Positions 42,134 through 50,315 of a DNA stretch of 64,000 nucleotides are shown here, piece by piece (within the stretch, counting starts at the first letter, position 1; every line of letters starts with the position of its first letter). Source of the stretch: an uncultured Alphaproteobacteria bacterium (GTDB taxonomy: Bacteria > Pseudomonadota > Alphaproteobacteria > Caulobacterales > Caulobacteraceae). The DNA lies in NCBI GenBank assembly GCA_903822175.1, contig CAIJOB010000039.1, forward strand, positions 28,548-92,547. Direction: 5' to 3'. Made by a program: the position numbers and the translations under genes. Under the pieces are notes generated by a model that saw only the letters and a program-made list of their open reading frames with translations, had not been told where the DNA came from and made no database searches.

Positions 42134-42537
42134 GACCTTCGCTCAGCCAATGGGCGGCGCGGGGTGTCGCTGTGTTCTGCGTCGGCTTTGCGCTGTTCCA
42201 GGTGGCGCTGGCCCTGGGCGCGCCGTTCGGGCAGATCGCCTGGGGCGGATCGAACGCGGTGCTGCCAGCGGCGTTGCGGTGGAGCAGCGCCGGGGCGGCG
42301 GTCTACCTGCTGTTCGCCGCCGCGGTGATGGAAGTCCGCGCCGGCGACTGGGGCCGGGACCTGCCGCGCCTGCCGTTCCTGGTGTTCAACGTGATCCTGG
42401 CCGGGCAACTGGCGCTCAACACGCTGGGCAACCTGGCCACCCAGACGGCTGGCGAGCGGTTCGGCATGGGAACGGCCTCGGCGGTTGGGTGTGCGCTCTG
42501 CCTCCTGGCGCTGAAGCCCGCGCGGCGGCGCAGCTAG
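42130..42537 (+). CDS. Four-helix inner-membrane protein of unknown function
   Basis: The 135-residue product begins with a TTG that overlaps the amidotransferase stop (TTGA). It has about four hydrophobic helices: VAVFCVGFALFQVALALG, AVYLLFAAAVMEV, FLVFNVILAGQLALNTLG and ASAVGCALCLLALKPA. The loops carry few charges. It ends in a basic tail. I do not recognise it. It is the last gene of the overlapping chain and is followed by a palindromic repeat. Confidence 0.72.
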   Translation: MRPSLSQWAARGVAVFCVGFALFQVALALGAPFGQIAWGGSNAVLPAALRWSSAGAAVYLLFAAAVMEVRAGDWGRDLPRLPFLVFNVILAGQLALNTLGNLATQTAGERFGMGTASAVGCALCLLALKPARRRS

Positions 42538-42552
42538 AAGCCCCGCATCGCT

Positions 42553-42673
42553 CGTTCCCGGCCTTGTGCCGGGAACCTATGAACTCCGTGGACGAAGATT
42601 GCGCACGGCGACGCCGCGCGGTCTGCCGAGAGCTTCGTGATCATGGGTTCCCGGCACAAGGCCGGGAATGACG
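42553..42673. repeat. CGTCAT-CCCGG intergenic inverted repeat, copy A
   Basis: The left end is CGTTCCCGGCCTTGTGCCGG followed by GAACC (42553-42577). The right end is GGTTCCCGGCACAAGGCCGG followed by GAATGACG (42646-42673), its inverse. Each end forms a small hairpin (CCCGGC and GCCGGG). The 68-bp centre is unrelated. It lies between the membrane-protein stop and the hemF stop (convergent genes). Confidence 0.8.
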
Positions 42674-42693
42674 ATCAGGAAGGGAGCGGCGCG

Positions 42694-43584
42694 CTACGTC
42701 CATGCCGCCAGCGGTGGCATCGAGCTGAGGATCGTCTCGATGTTGCCGCCGGCTTTCAGGCCGAACATGGTGCCGCGGTCGTAGAGCAGGTTGAATTCGA
42801 CGTAGCGGCCGCGGCGGACCAGTTGCTGGGCGCGGTCGGCGTCGTCCCAGGGCTCGTCCATGTGGTGGCGGACGATCTTCGGATAGACGTCGAGGAAGGC
42901 CTCGCCGACCGCGCGGGTGAAGGCGAAGTCCTTTTCGAAGTCGCCGGTGTTGTGGCGGTCGTAGAAGATGCCGCCGACGCCGCGCATCTCGCCCCGGTGC
43001 GGCAGGAAGAAGTACTCCTCGCACCAGGCCTTGTACTTTGCGTACCAGTCCGGATCGAAGGGATCGCAGGCGTCCTGCATGGCCTTGTGGAACAGGACGG
43101 TGTCGTCAGCCTCCTGGGTGCGTTGCGCGTCCAGCATGGGCGTCAGGTCGGCGCCGCCGCCGAACCAGCTCTCCGCGGTCGATAGGAAGCGGGTGTTCAT
43201 GTGGACGGTGGGGATGCGCGGGCTTCGCGGATGGACGATCAGGCTGATCGAGGCCGAGACGTAGGACGGATCGACGTCGGCGCCCGGCATGGTCTTGGCC
43301 ATCTCCGGCGAGAATTTCGCGGTCGCCGCGGAGCTGTGGACCCCGGCTTTTTCGAACAGGCGTCCGCGGAAGTGGCCGCCGATGCCGCCGCCGGTCCCGG
43401 TCTCCCGCGTCCAGGGGCGCAAGTCGAAGCGGCCGGGCGTGTCCGGGTAGAGTTCGGCCGGCGCCTCGTCCTCAAGCTGTTCGAGGGCGGCGACGATCCG
43501 GGTCTGCAGCGACTCGAACCATTGCTTGGCGCGGTCGCGGCGGGCGAGGATTTCGGGCGAAAGGTTGGAGGACGCGGTGGTCAT
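42694..43584 (-). CDS. hemF: Oxygen-dependent coproporphyrinogen III oxidase
   Basis: HemF decarboxylates coproporphyrinogen III to protoporphyrinogen IX with oxygen, a late step of heme synthesis. The 296-residue protein has TGTGGGIGGHFRGRLFEKAGVH, then TVHMNTRFLSTAESWFGGGADLTPM. YFFLPHRGEMRGVGGIFYD and VEFNLLYDRGTMFGLKAGGN identify the family unambiguously. The length is normal. It is followed, on the same strand going upstream, by trmL, and stands opposite the petABC operon, which needs heme. Confidence 0.96.
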   Translation of the reverse strand: MTTASSNLSPEILARRDRAKQWFESLQTRIVAALEQLEDEAPAELYPDTPGRFDLRPWTRETGTGGGIGGHFRGRLFEKAGVHSSAATAKFSPEMAKTMPGADVDPSYVSASISLIVHPRSPRIPTVHMNTRFLSTAESWFGGGADLTPMLDAQRTQEADDTVLFHKAMQDACDPFDPDWYAKYKAWCEEYFFLPHRGEMRGVGGIFYDRHNTGDFEKDFAFTRAVGEAFLDVYPKIVRHHMDEPWDDADRAQQLVRRGRYVEFNLLYDRGTMFGLKAGGNIETILSSMPPLAAWT

Positions 43585-43593
43585 GGCTGTTTG

Positions 43594-44067
43594 CTAAACT
43601 GAGGGCGCCCCGGTTGGGAAGGCATTGATCTGGCGCAAACCCTCGGAAAGCGCGATCGCGGCGCTGACCGTCAGGTTCAAGGAGCGGGCGCCGGGCGCCA
43701 GCGGGATGAACAGGCGCACGTCGGCGGCCTCATGGACCTCCGGCGGCGCGCCGGAGCTTTCGCGGCCGAACAGCAGGGTGTCGCCCGTCTGGAATTCAAA
43801 GCTGTGCAGCGGCGAGGCGCCCTTGGTGGTGAAGAGGATCAATCGGCCCTCTTTTCGCTGCGGCGCGCTGAGGAAATCGGCCCAGGAGGCGTGGCGCTTG
43901 AGGTCGGCCAGAGCGCCGTAATCCATGGCCGCGCGGCGCACGCCGGCGTCGGAAAGTGGGAAGCCGCAGGGCTCGATTACGTCGATCGGCGTGCTCAGAC
44001 AGGCGCCCAGACGAAGTGCGGCGCCGACGTTTTGCGGAATGTCCGGTTGAAAAAGGGCCAAACGCAT
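43594..44067 (-). CDS. trmL: tRNA (cytidine/uridine-34 2'-O)-methyltransferase
   Basis: The 157-residue SPOUT enzyme methylates the wobble base of certain leucine tRNAs with SAM. It begins RLALFQPDIPQNVGAALRLG. GDTLLFGRESSGAPPEVHEAAD and IPLAPGARSLNLTVSAAIALSEGLRQ form the deep trefoil knot, with the conserved Arg-Ser-Leu-Asn. Start at 44067 is chosen because the conserved MRLALFQPDIPQN begins there; an upstream start at 44106 would add a basic stretch. The gene lies upstream of hemF, nine bases apart, on the same strand. Confidence 0.94.
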   Translation of the reverse strand: MRLALFQPDIPQNVGAALRLGACLSTPIDVIEPCGFPLSDAGVRRAAMDYGALADLKRHASWADFLSAPQRKEGRLILFTTKGASPLHSFEFQTGDTLLFGRESSGAPPEVHEAADVRLFIPLAPGARSLNLTVSAAIALSEGLRQINAFPTGAPSV

Positions 44068-44211
44068 TCTAAGCGATCCGCGATGGGTTAGGCGGGGTGG
44101 AAGCACGAATCACGGAAGCGGTCTCGCGAGGCGTCGGGTATGGCGTTGAGTGCGGGGTATCTGGGGCTTCCAGTCAGTGCGTTCCGTGCGAACCTTGCGT
44201 GACGAAAAAGG

Positions 44212-44234
44212 CCTTACCAGAGCGTCTGGTTAGG
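44212..44234. promoter_or_regulatory. Inverted repeat in the petA leader
   Basis: CCTTACCAGA (44212-44221) is separated by GCG from TCTGGTTAGG (44225-44234), with one mismatch. It sits 60 bp before the petA start in the divergent gap with trmL. It might be an operator or a leader hairpin; no known site is recognised. Confidence 0.35.
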
Positions 44235-44293
44235 TCCAAAGACTGAGACGCCGGGTACGTCGCCCAGGGTCTCGAAACGAAGGGTAGTTTTAG

Positions 44294-44848
44294 GTGGCTG
44301 ACACCGTCGCGGGCGCAAGTCCCGATCTGCACGCTTCGGGTGAGGACCCGAACCGTCGTGACTTCATCCACATCGCCGCCGGCGTCGCCGCGCTGGGCGC
44401 GGTTGGCGGTCTCGCCTGGCCGTTCATCGATCAGATGAACCCGGCCGGCGACACGCTGGCGCTGGCCTCCATCGAGTTCGACCTGGGTAAGGTCGTCGAG
44501 GGCCAGCAGGTGGTGGTGAAATGGCGCGGCAAGCCTTTGTTCGTCCGCTACCGCACGGCCAAGGAAATCGAGGCGGCGATCAAGGACGATCACGCCGATC
44601 TGCGCGATCCCGCCACCGACGAGAGCCGCCACAAGCCCGGCAAGGCCCAGTATCTGGTTCTGGTCGGCGTCTGCACCCACCTGGGGTGCGTGCCGACCTT
44701 CCAGGGCGGCGACTACGGCGGCTGGCTCTGCCCGTGCCACGGCTCGGTCTACGACACCTCCGGCCGCATCCGCAAAGGCCCAGCCCCGCTGAACCTGGCG
44801 GTGCCGGACTATGCGTTCCTCTCTGACTCCAAGATCAAGGTCGGCTGA
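44294..44848 (+). CDS. petA: Cytochrome bc1 Rieske iron-sulfur subunit
   Basis: This 184-residue subunit of the ubiquinol:cytochrome c reductase carries the [2Fe-2S] cluster. A TAT-type N-terminus [20 protein letters not shown] supplies the single membrane helix. The cluster-binding boxes are [11 protein letters not shown] and CPCHGSVYD, with Gly-rich GGDYGGW between them, and the Pro loop GPAPLNL. The start is the GTG at 44294; AGG lies directly upstream. It stands first in the operon, two bases before petB. Confidence 0.96.
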   Translation: MADTVAGASPDLHASGEDPNRRDFIHIAAGVAALGAVGGLAWPFIDQMNPAGDTLALASIEFDLGKVVEGQQVVVKWRGKPLFVRYRTAKEIEAAIKDDHADLRDPATDESRHKPGKAQYLVLVGVCTHLGCVPTFQGGDYGGWLCPCHGSVYDTSGRIRKGPAPLNLAVPDYAFLSDSKIKVG

Positions 44849-44850
44849 GC

Positions 44851-46170
44851 ATGAGCGGACATTCAACCTACGAACCGAAGTCGGGTTTTGAGCGCTGGCT
44901 GGATTCGCGCCTGCCGATCATCCGCTTCGCCAACGACACCATCATCACCTTCCCGACGCCGAAGAACCTGAACTACTGGTGGACCTTCGGCGGGGTGCTC
45001 TCGCTGATGCTGGGGATCCAGATCGTCACCGGCATCATCCTGGCGATGCACTATGTTCCCAACGCCGACCTGGCCTTCAACTCGGTCGAGCACATCCGGC
45101 GTGACGTGAACTACGGCTGGCTCGTGCAGTTCATGCACGCCAACGGCGCCTCGATGTTCTTCCTGGCGGTCTACATCCACATCTTCCGCAACCTCTACTA
45201 CGGCTCCTACAAGGCGCCGCGCGAGGTGCTGTGGATCCTGGGCTGCATCATCTACCTGCTGATGATGGCCACCGGCTTCTTCGGCTACGTGCTGCCCTGG
45301 GGCCAGATGAGCTTCCACGGCGCGGTGGTCATCACCAACCTGATTGGGGCCATTCCGGTCGTCGGCCCGTCGATCACCACGCTCTTGTGGGGTGGGTTCG
45401 CGGTGGATAACCCGACGCTGAACCGCTTCTTCTCGCTGCACTACCTGCTGCCGTTCATGATCGCCGGCGTCGTGGGCCTGCACATCTGGGCGCTGCACGT
45501 GCCGGGGAACAACAACCCGACCGGCGTAAACGTGAAGTCCGAGACCGACACCGTGCCCTTCCACCCGTACTACACGGTGAAGGACGGCTTCGCGATTTCG
45601 GTGTTCCTGATCGTCTACGCGGCCTTCGTCTTCTACATGCCCGACGCGCTGGGCGACGCGGCCAACTACATCAAGGCCAACCCGCTGCAGACCCCGCAGC
45701 ACATCGTGCCGGAATGGTACCTGCTGCCGTTCTACGCGATCCTGCGGGCCGTCCCGAACAAGCTGATGGGCGTGCTCGGCATGTTCGCGGCCATCGGTAC
45801 GCTGTTCGTGCTGCCCTGGCTGGACACGTCGAAGGTGCGCTCCATGCGCTACCGCCCGACGGCGCGGATTTACTATTTCATCTTCATCCTGGCCTGCCTG
45901 GTGCTGGGCGTCTGCGGCGCCCACGCCCCCGACGACCTGGTGATCCCGCACAGCGGCGGCGTGCAGTTCCTGGACGCCGACCTGGACAGCTACGTGTGGC
46001 TGTCGCGGATCGGGGCCCTCTACTACTTCGCCTACTTCTGGGTGATCACACCGCTGCTGGGACTCACCGAGACCCCGCTGCCGGTGCCGGAGTCGATCTC
46101 CTCGCCCGTCCTGTCGCATCCCGCCTCCGCGCCCGCCGGCGCCGTGGCGTCGCCTGAAAAGAGGGGTTGA
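44851..46170 (+). CDS. petB: Cytochrome b subunit of the bc1 complex
   Basis: The 439-residue inner-membrane subunit binds the two b hemes and forms the quinone sites. Residues include [40 protein letters not shown] (heme ligand region), [20 protein letters not shown] and the Qo motif [13 protein letters not shown]. The conserved [14 protein letters not shown] (heme ligand helix) is complete. About eight membrane helices are present. It is followed by petC, five bases after its stop. Confidence 0.97.
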   Translation: MSGHSTYEPKSGFERWLDSRLPIIRFANDTIITFPTPKNLNYWWTFGGVLSLMLGIQIVTGIILAMHYVPNADLAFNSVEHIRRDVNYGWLVQFMHANGASMFFLAVYIHIFRNLYYGSYKAPREVLWILGCIIYLLMMATGFFGYVLPWGQMSFHGAVVITNLIGAIPVVGPSITTLLWGGFAVDNPTLNRFFSLHYLLPFMIAGVVGLHIWALHVPGNNNPTGVNVKSETDTVPFHPYYTVKDGFAISVFLIVYAAFVFYMPDALGDAANYIKANPLQTPQHIVPEWYLLPFYAILRAVPNKLMGVLGMFAAIGTLFVLPWLDTSKVRSMRYRPTARIYYFIFILACLVLGVCGAHAPDDLVIPHSGGVQFLDADLDSYVWLSRIGALYYFAYFWVITPLLGLTETPLPVPESISSPVLSHPASAPAGAVASPEKRG

Positions 46171-46175
46171 GCCTG

Positions 46176-47021
46176 ATGCTGCGCAAAGGTTTCGCGTTCG
46201 CGGCGCTCGGGTTCGTCCTCATCGCGGGTCCGGTGTTGGCCGCGACCACCGAGGAAGAACCGGCCGACATCCACTGGTCCTTCGAAGGCCCGTTCGGCAA
46301 GTTCGACAAGGAACAGGTCCAGCGGGGCTACAAGGTCTATCGGGAGGTCTGCTCGGCCTGCCACGCGATGGAGCAGATGAGCTTCCGCAACCTCGGGCAA
46401 AAGGGCGGACCGTTCTACGATCCGAAGTACCCCAACCCGAACAACAACCCGGTGGTGAAGTCGCTGGCCCATGACATCCAGGTCAAGGACATCGACACCG
46501 ACACGGGCGACGTGATCAGCCGTCCGGCGACCCCGGCCGACAAGTTCCCGGCGCCCTTCGCCAACGAATACGCCGCGCGCGCCTCGAACGGCGGCAGCCT
46601 GCCGCCCGACCTGTCGGTGATGGCCAAGGCCCGCGAGGGTGGCCCGCGCTACATCTATTCGCTGCTGAGCGGCTTCAAGACCCCGCCCGCGGGCCTGACG
46701 CTGCCGGCCGGCAAATACTACGACCCCTACTTCCCCGGCGACCTGTCGGGCAGCTGGCACGGCGCGGCCAAGGCGGTTCCGGAAGGCGGCGCCATTGGCA
46801 TGCCGCCGCCGCTGGCGCCCGGCAAGGTGACCTTCGACGACGGCAAGCCGTCCACGGTGAAGGAGGAAGCCACCGACGTGGCCGCCTTCCTGATGTGGGC
46901 CGCCGAGCCGAAGATGGAGGAGCGCAAGCAGTTCGGCTTCGGCGCGATGATCTATCTGCTGATCTTCTCCGGCCTGCTCTACGCCAGCTACAAGCGGTTG
47001 TGGCGCAACGTCGAGCACTAG
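46176..47021 (+). CDS. petC: Cytochrome c1 subunit of the bc1 complex
   Basis: The 281-residue c1 has a signal peptide (cut near VLA-A, residue 22) and a single heme motif C59-S-A-C62-H63, in VYREVCSACHAMEQMSFRNL. The axial Met is in GGAIGMPPPLAPG. A C-terminal membrane anchor, FGAMIYLLIFSGLLYASYKRLW, is followed by NVEH. The ATG at 46176 is preferred; a TTG at 46167 overlapping the petB stop is the alternative. A Rho-independent terminator follows the stop by 26 bases, so petABC is a closed operon. Confidence 0.96.
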   Translation: MLRKGFAFAALGFVLIAGPVLAATTEEEPADIHWSFEGPFGKFDKEQVQRGYKVYREVCSACHAMEQMSFRNLGQKGGPFYDPKYPNPNNNPVVKSLAHDIQVKDIDTDTGDVISRPATPADKFPAPFANEYAARASNGGSLPPDLSVMAKAREGGPRYIYSLLSGFKTPPAGLTLPAGKYYDPYFPGDLSGSWHGAAKAVPEGGAIGMPPPLAPGKVTFDDGKPSTVKEEATDVAAFLMWAAEPKMEERKQFGFGAMIYLLIFSGLLYASYKRLWRNVEH

Positions 47022-47047
47022 AGCTCTTCGCGCCTGACGAGAAACCA

Positions 47048-47077
47048 GGGCCCCGGCTTCCCGCCGGGGCCCTTTTT
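47048..47077 (+). terminator. Rho-independent terminator of petABC
   Basis: GGGCCCCGGC-ttccc-GCCGGGGCCC (47048-47072) is a 10-bp perfect GC stem followed by TTTTT (47073-47077). It is the clearest intrinsic terminator in the window. Confidence 0.93.
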
Positions 47078-47153
47078 CATGAACAATCGCTAAGTTGCCG
47101 GGCGCGCCCCGCGCCCCCATACGGCCCCGCTCGCAAGTTCAGGGACCGCCGTC

Positions 47154-48083
47154 ATGCCAAGCCTCAATCGTTTCCGTAGCGTCGCCGGGGCCTGGCCCTG
47201 GCTCGCCGGATATCTGGCCGCCTGGGGCGCGGCGACAGGCTATCTGGCCTTCAAGGGCGCCGACTGGAGCTTCCCGCTGGTCTCCCTGGGGATCTTCGGC
47301 GTGGCGTTGTCCGCCTTGGCGGTGGCGCTGACCCGCAAGGCGCGCGCGCCGGCGATTCCGGTGGCGAGGCCCACCCTGGAACTGGCCGCCGTCCTGGCCT
47401 TCCTGGCGGTCTATGCGGTGGGGTTCCTGGGTTGGGGGATGGGCGCGGCGCGCCATGCGCTGCCGCCTGGCCGCGAGCAGGAGATGCTGGTGCTGGTCCT
47501 GAAGCTCGCCGTGCATGTGGCGGCGCCAGCTCTGTTGCTGGCGGCGCTGGGCGCGCAGCTGAGGCCGCTGTTCAGCGCGCGGGCGGACCGGCCCGGCTTC
47601 TGGCCGCCGTTGATCGTGCTGGGCGGGATTATCCTGGCCCTCCTCTGCGTGGTCAGCCCGGCCCTGAAGCAGATCGCCGGCCTGCACGCCGCGCCGCAGA
47701 CCCTGGCGATCGGCGGGCTGGGCGCCTTCGTCTGGTTTGCCATCGAGGCGGGTCTTTGCGAGGAGTTCCTGTTCCGCGCGGTGCTGCAGTCGCGGCTGAC
47801 CGCAGTGCTGCGCAACGAGGCCGGCGCGGTGGCGATCGGCGCCCTGCTGTTCGCGCTGGCCCACGTGCCGGGGCTGTTCCTGCGCGGGGGGCCGGGCGTC
47901 GATGGCTGGTCCACCGATCCGGTGCAGGTGGTGGCCTTTGCGATCGCCACCCTGTCGCCGATCGCGCTGCTGTTTGGGACCCTGTGGGCGCGGACGCGCA
48001 GCCTGCTCTTGATCGTGCTGCTGCACGCCGCGGTCGATGTGCTGCCGAACATGGCGCAGTTCGTGCGGACCTGGATGGCCTAG
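47154..48083 (+). CDS. CPBP intramembrane metalloprotease (CAAX protease-like)
   Basis: The 309-residue protein has about eight membrane helices and the Abi/CPBP motifs. Motif 1 is IEAGLCEEFLFRAVLQSRL (Glu-Glu-x-x-x-Arg), motif 2 is ALLFALAHVPG (Phe-x-x-x-His), and the last is LLLIVLLHAAVDV (His-x-x-x-Asp). Such proteins are putative prenyl-protease or bacteriocin self-immunity proteins; the substrate is unknown. It is transcribed in isolation after the petABC terminator and closed by a palindromic repeat. Confidence 0.9.
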   Translation: MPSLNRFRSVAGAWPWLAGYLAAWGAATGYLAFKGADWSFPLVSLGIFGVALSALAVALTRKARAPAIPVARPTLELAAVLAFLAVYAVGFLGWGMGAARHALPPGREQEMLVLVLKLAVHVAAPALLLAALGAQLRPLFSARADRPGFWPPLIVLGGIILALLCVVSPALKQIAGLHAAPQTLAIGGLGAFVWFAIEAGLCEEFLFRAVLQSRLTAVLRNEAGAVAIGALLFALAHVPGLFLRGGPGVDGWSTDPVQVVAFAIATLSPIALLFGTLWARTRSLLLIVLLHAAVDVLPNMAQFVRTWMA

Positions 48084-48121
48084 GGTCGATCGACATTCGG
48101 CGGCGATTGCCTTCTGCGCGC

Positions 48122-48245
48122 TGCCCTCCCCCTTGCGGGGAGGGGTCAGGGGTGGGGGTGCAAGCTGTGAGGCCTGCGCTTCGGCCCCTTAGGCACGGAG
48201 CTGCCACCCCCACTCCCTACCCTCGCCCCGCAAGGGGGCGAGGAC
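48122..48245. repeat. C/G-rich intergenic palindromic repeat, copy 4
   Basis: The left arm is CTGCCCTCCCCCTTGCGGGG followed by AGGGGTCAGGGGTGGGGGTG (48121-48160). The right arm reads GCCACCCCCACTCCC and then CTCGCCCCGCAAGGGGGCGAGG (48203-48244). The arms are inverted copies with inner hairpins, and the element separates the convergent CPBP and retropepsin-like genes. Confidence 0.77.
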
Positions 48246-48281
48246 GCCAAGGCTCTCAAATCCGCTGAATATCGATCCGAC

Positions 48282-49067
48282 TTAGGGCGCCGGCGCCAGC
48301 AGCAGCTTGCCGGCTGGGAAGTCGAAGCGCAGGCGGTAGTGGGCGAGCAGCTGCGTCCCGATCTCGCCGGCGAGCGCCGGGTCCTCGGCCTTCATCAGGC
48401 CGGCGGGCAGGTTTTCCGACAGCGCGCCGGCGAAGGAGAGCGCGCGTAGGCGCGGGAAGGCGACGCCAAAGGGGTAGAGCTCCTTGGGCTTGGGCGCGCC
48501 GGGGGCTGCGGCCAGGGCGTCGCTGAGGCGGATGGCGGTGTCGGCGCCGATGCCAGGCGTGAAGGCGCCGGAAAAGGCGTGCGGCCCGTCCGAGATGGCG
48601 GCGCGCACCACCGGGCGATCGGCCAGCCAATCCATGGGGAGCGTGATGGCGGGACCGAAGCCTTTGCGGGCCCGAGGACTCAAGGTGACGCGGCAAGGCT
48701 TGAACTGCACATCCAGGACGAAGCCCTTCAGCACGTCGGCGCCGATGACGCCGGAGATCGGAGTCGGCAGCGCGCCGGTGCGAAGGTCGATGGCCAGGAC
48801 CTGCACCGGGCGGTTGGGAATGGTCAGGCCCGCCAGCCGGATCTCGCCGTTGAGGGCGGTCTCGGTGTAGCCGGCCGTCTGCGCCTGGCTGTCGGCCAGG
48901 ATGGTGTGGGGCGTGGCGGTGTCGAGGATGTAGTCGCCGGGCCAGCCCATCACCTCGGCGCTGACCACGATGACGTTGTTCTCGAACCAGCAGCGCGCCT
49001 CGCCCGCCAGGGCGGGGCCGGCGGTCAGCGCCAAGACGGCGGAAAGGGCGAGGGCGGCGCGACTCAC
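48282..49067 (-). CDS. Exported retropepsin-like aspartic protease family protein
   Basis: From the GTG at 49067 the 261-residue product has a signal peptide (VSRAALALSAVLALTAGPALA). Two related halves each contain a strand, the first with DYILDTATPHTIL (about 46-58), which has a DTA motif resembling the retropepsin D-T/S-G, and then VIGADVLKGFVLDVQF. The second copy around FTPGIGADTAIRLS and GEIGTQLLAHYRLRFDFPAGKLLL has the structure of another such half. Activity is uncertain because the canonical DTG is altered. Periplasmic. It converges on the CPBP gene. Confidence 0.72.
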   Translation of the reverse strand: MSRAALALSAVLALTAGPALAGEARCWFENNVIVVSAEVMGWPGDYILDTATPHTILADSQAQTAGYTETALNGEIRLAGLTIPNRPVQVLAIDLRTGALPTPISGVIGADVLKGFVLDVQFKPCRVTLSPRARKGFGPAITLPMDWLADRPVVRAAISDGPHAFSGAFTPGIGADTAIRLSDALAAAPGAPKPKELYPFGVAFPRLRALSFAGALSENLPAGLMKAEDPALAGEIGTQLLAHYRLRFDFPAGKLLLAPAP

Positions 49068-49156
49068 GTTCGGATCACATGCCGAGCATAGCCGCGCCGC
49101 GTCCCGGCGGCGACTTGACCCTTTCAGGCGCCACGCTCGGCGCCTACCTTGGCGGC

Positions 49157-49630
49157 ATGGCCTTTTCACCCGCCTGGCGGAACTTCAAGCGCATGCAGGA
49201 CCTGACGGTGGCCGCCGCCAGCCTGATCTATGCGGCCGCGGTGGCGCACGCGGTGGGCCGGTTTCCGGCGAGCCCGGCGCTGACGCTCCGCTGGACGCTG
49301 TTGTGGCCGGCCGCCTATCTGGGCTTCTCGCTGGCGATCCCGCTCTTGGTCGGGCCGCTGAAGCGGTGGCTGACGCGATATGTCTGGATGAGTTTCAAGG
49401 CGGGGTTCGGCCAGACGCCGGGCTCGGTGGTGGTGGGGATGGGGCTGTTGATCGGGGCGGGCCTGCTGATCTACCGCCAGATCGGCCGCGCGGTGGCGAC
49501 CGGCGTGGTCGGGGTCGACCTGTTCGCCTGCTACGCCGCCGGCATCGGCATCCTGGGCGCCCAGGCGGTGCTGGTGCGAGTGCTGGAGCGCGATCCGGAG
49601 GTTCGGGCGCGGATCGAGGAGGCGGCCTAG
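49157..49630 (+). CDS. Inner-membrane protein of unknown function
   Basis: The 157-residue product (ATG at 49157; a longer start at 49079 would add low-complexity residues) has about four hydrophobic stretches: AAASLIYAAAVAHAVG, TLLWPAAYLGFSLAIPLLVG, SVVVGMGLLIGAGLLIY and VDLFACYAAGIGILGAQAVLV. A conserved-looking WLTRYVWMSFKAGFG loop precedes the third. The C-terminus is acidic and helical. I do not recognise it. It converges with the dienelactone hydrolase gene (4-bp overlap of stops). Confidence 0.7.
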   Translation: MAFSPAWRNFKRMQDLTVAAASLIYAAAVAHAVGRFPASPALTLRWTLLWPAAYLGFSLAIPLLVGPLKRWLTRYVWMSFKAGFGQTPGSVVVGMGLLIGAGLLIYRQIGRAVATGVVGVDLFACYAAGIGILGAQAVLVRVLERDPEVRARIEEAA

Positions 49631-50307
49631 CTCTCGCCGCGCAGGCCCGAGTTCCGGCTGAACAGCGCCAGGGTCCGCAGCTTCGACAGCCGCGCGGAGT
49701 CCTCGTGGTAGCCGTTGGGGGCCACGAAGGCGTGGCCTGCGTCGTACATGTAGACGGGCAGGTCGGGGTGGGCTTCGCGGATGGCTTCGACCTGGGCCGG
49801 CGGGATCAGCTCGTCGGTCTTGCCAAGGTGGAGGATGGTCGGGACCTTGGGCGTCTCGGTCAGGTAGTCGGGGATCTGGCCTCCGTAGAAGGAGGAGACG
49901 GCGGCGAGGTCGGAGCAGCGGGCCGCCGCCAGCCAGGCGACCGTGCCGCCGTAGCAGAAGCCCATGGCGAAGACCGGCGGTGCGAGCGCGTCGATCGCCG
50001 CCTGCACGAGATCGAGGACGTCGGCGCCCCAATGAGTGGCCTCGGCGAAGCCCATCTGCTGGGCCATCAGGGCCGGGGCGGTGTCCTGGGCGGCGAAGCC
50101 GGGCTTGAGGCGGTCGAAGAGGCTGGGGACCAGAACTTCGTAGCCGGCTTCCGCGTAATCGTCGGCCAGCGCGCGCAGGTGCGGGGTGACGCCCCAGATG
50201 GCGTGCAGGATGACCAGGCCGCCGCGTCGCGCGTCGCTGACGCCCGCGCGGTAGGCGTCAAACTGGAAGCCGTCGCGGGCGCTCTTGAGCTGGACGGTCT
50301 CGCCCAT
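49627..50307 (-). CDS. Dienelactone hydrolase family protein, paralogue 2
   Basis: The 226-residue alpha/beta hydrolase has the DLH nucleophile elbow VFAMGFCYGGTVAWLA, the Asp in LGKTDELIP and the His in DAGHAFVAPNGYHED. Cys in place of Ser as nucleophile is typical of DLH (Cys-His-Asp triad). Its N-terminus GETVQLKSARDGFQFDAYRAG aligns well with the upstream gene's product, eight bases away, indicating tandem duplication. Natural substrates could be dienelactones or other lactones and esters. Some members are carboxymethylenebutenolidases in aromatic degradation, but no such pathway lies nearby. Confidence 0.92.
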   Translation of the reverse strand: MGETVQLKSARDGFQFDAYRAGVSDARRGGLVILHAIWGVTPHLRALADDYAEAGYEVLVPSLFDRLKPGFAAQDTAPALMAQQMGFAEATHWGADVLDLVQAAIDALAPPVFAMGFCYGGTVAWLAAARCSDLAAVSSFYGGQIPDYLTETPKVPTILHLGKTDELIPPAQVEAIREAHPDLPVYMYDAGHAFVAPNGYHEDSARLSKLRTLALFSRNSGLRGES

Positions 50308-50315
50308 CTCTCGCC

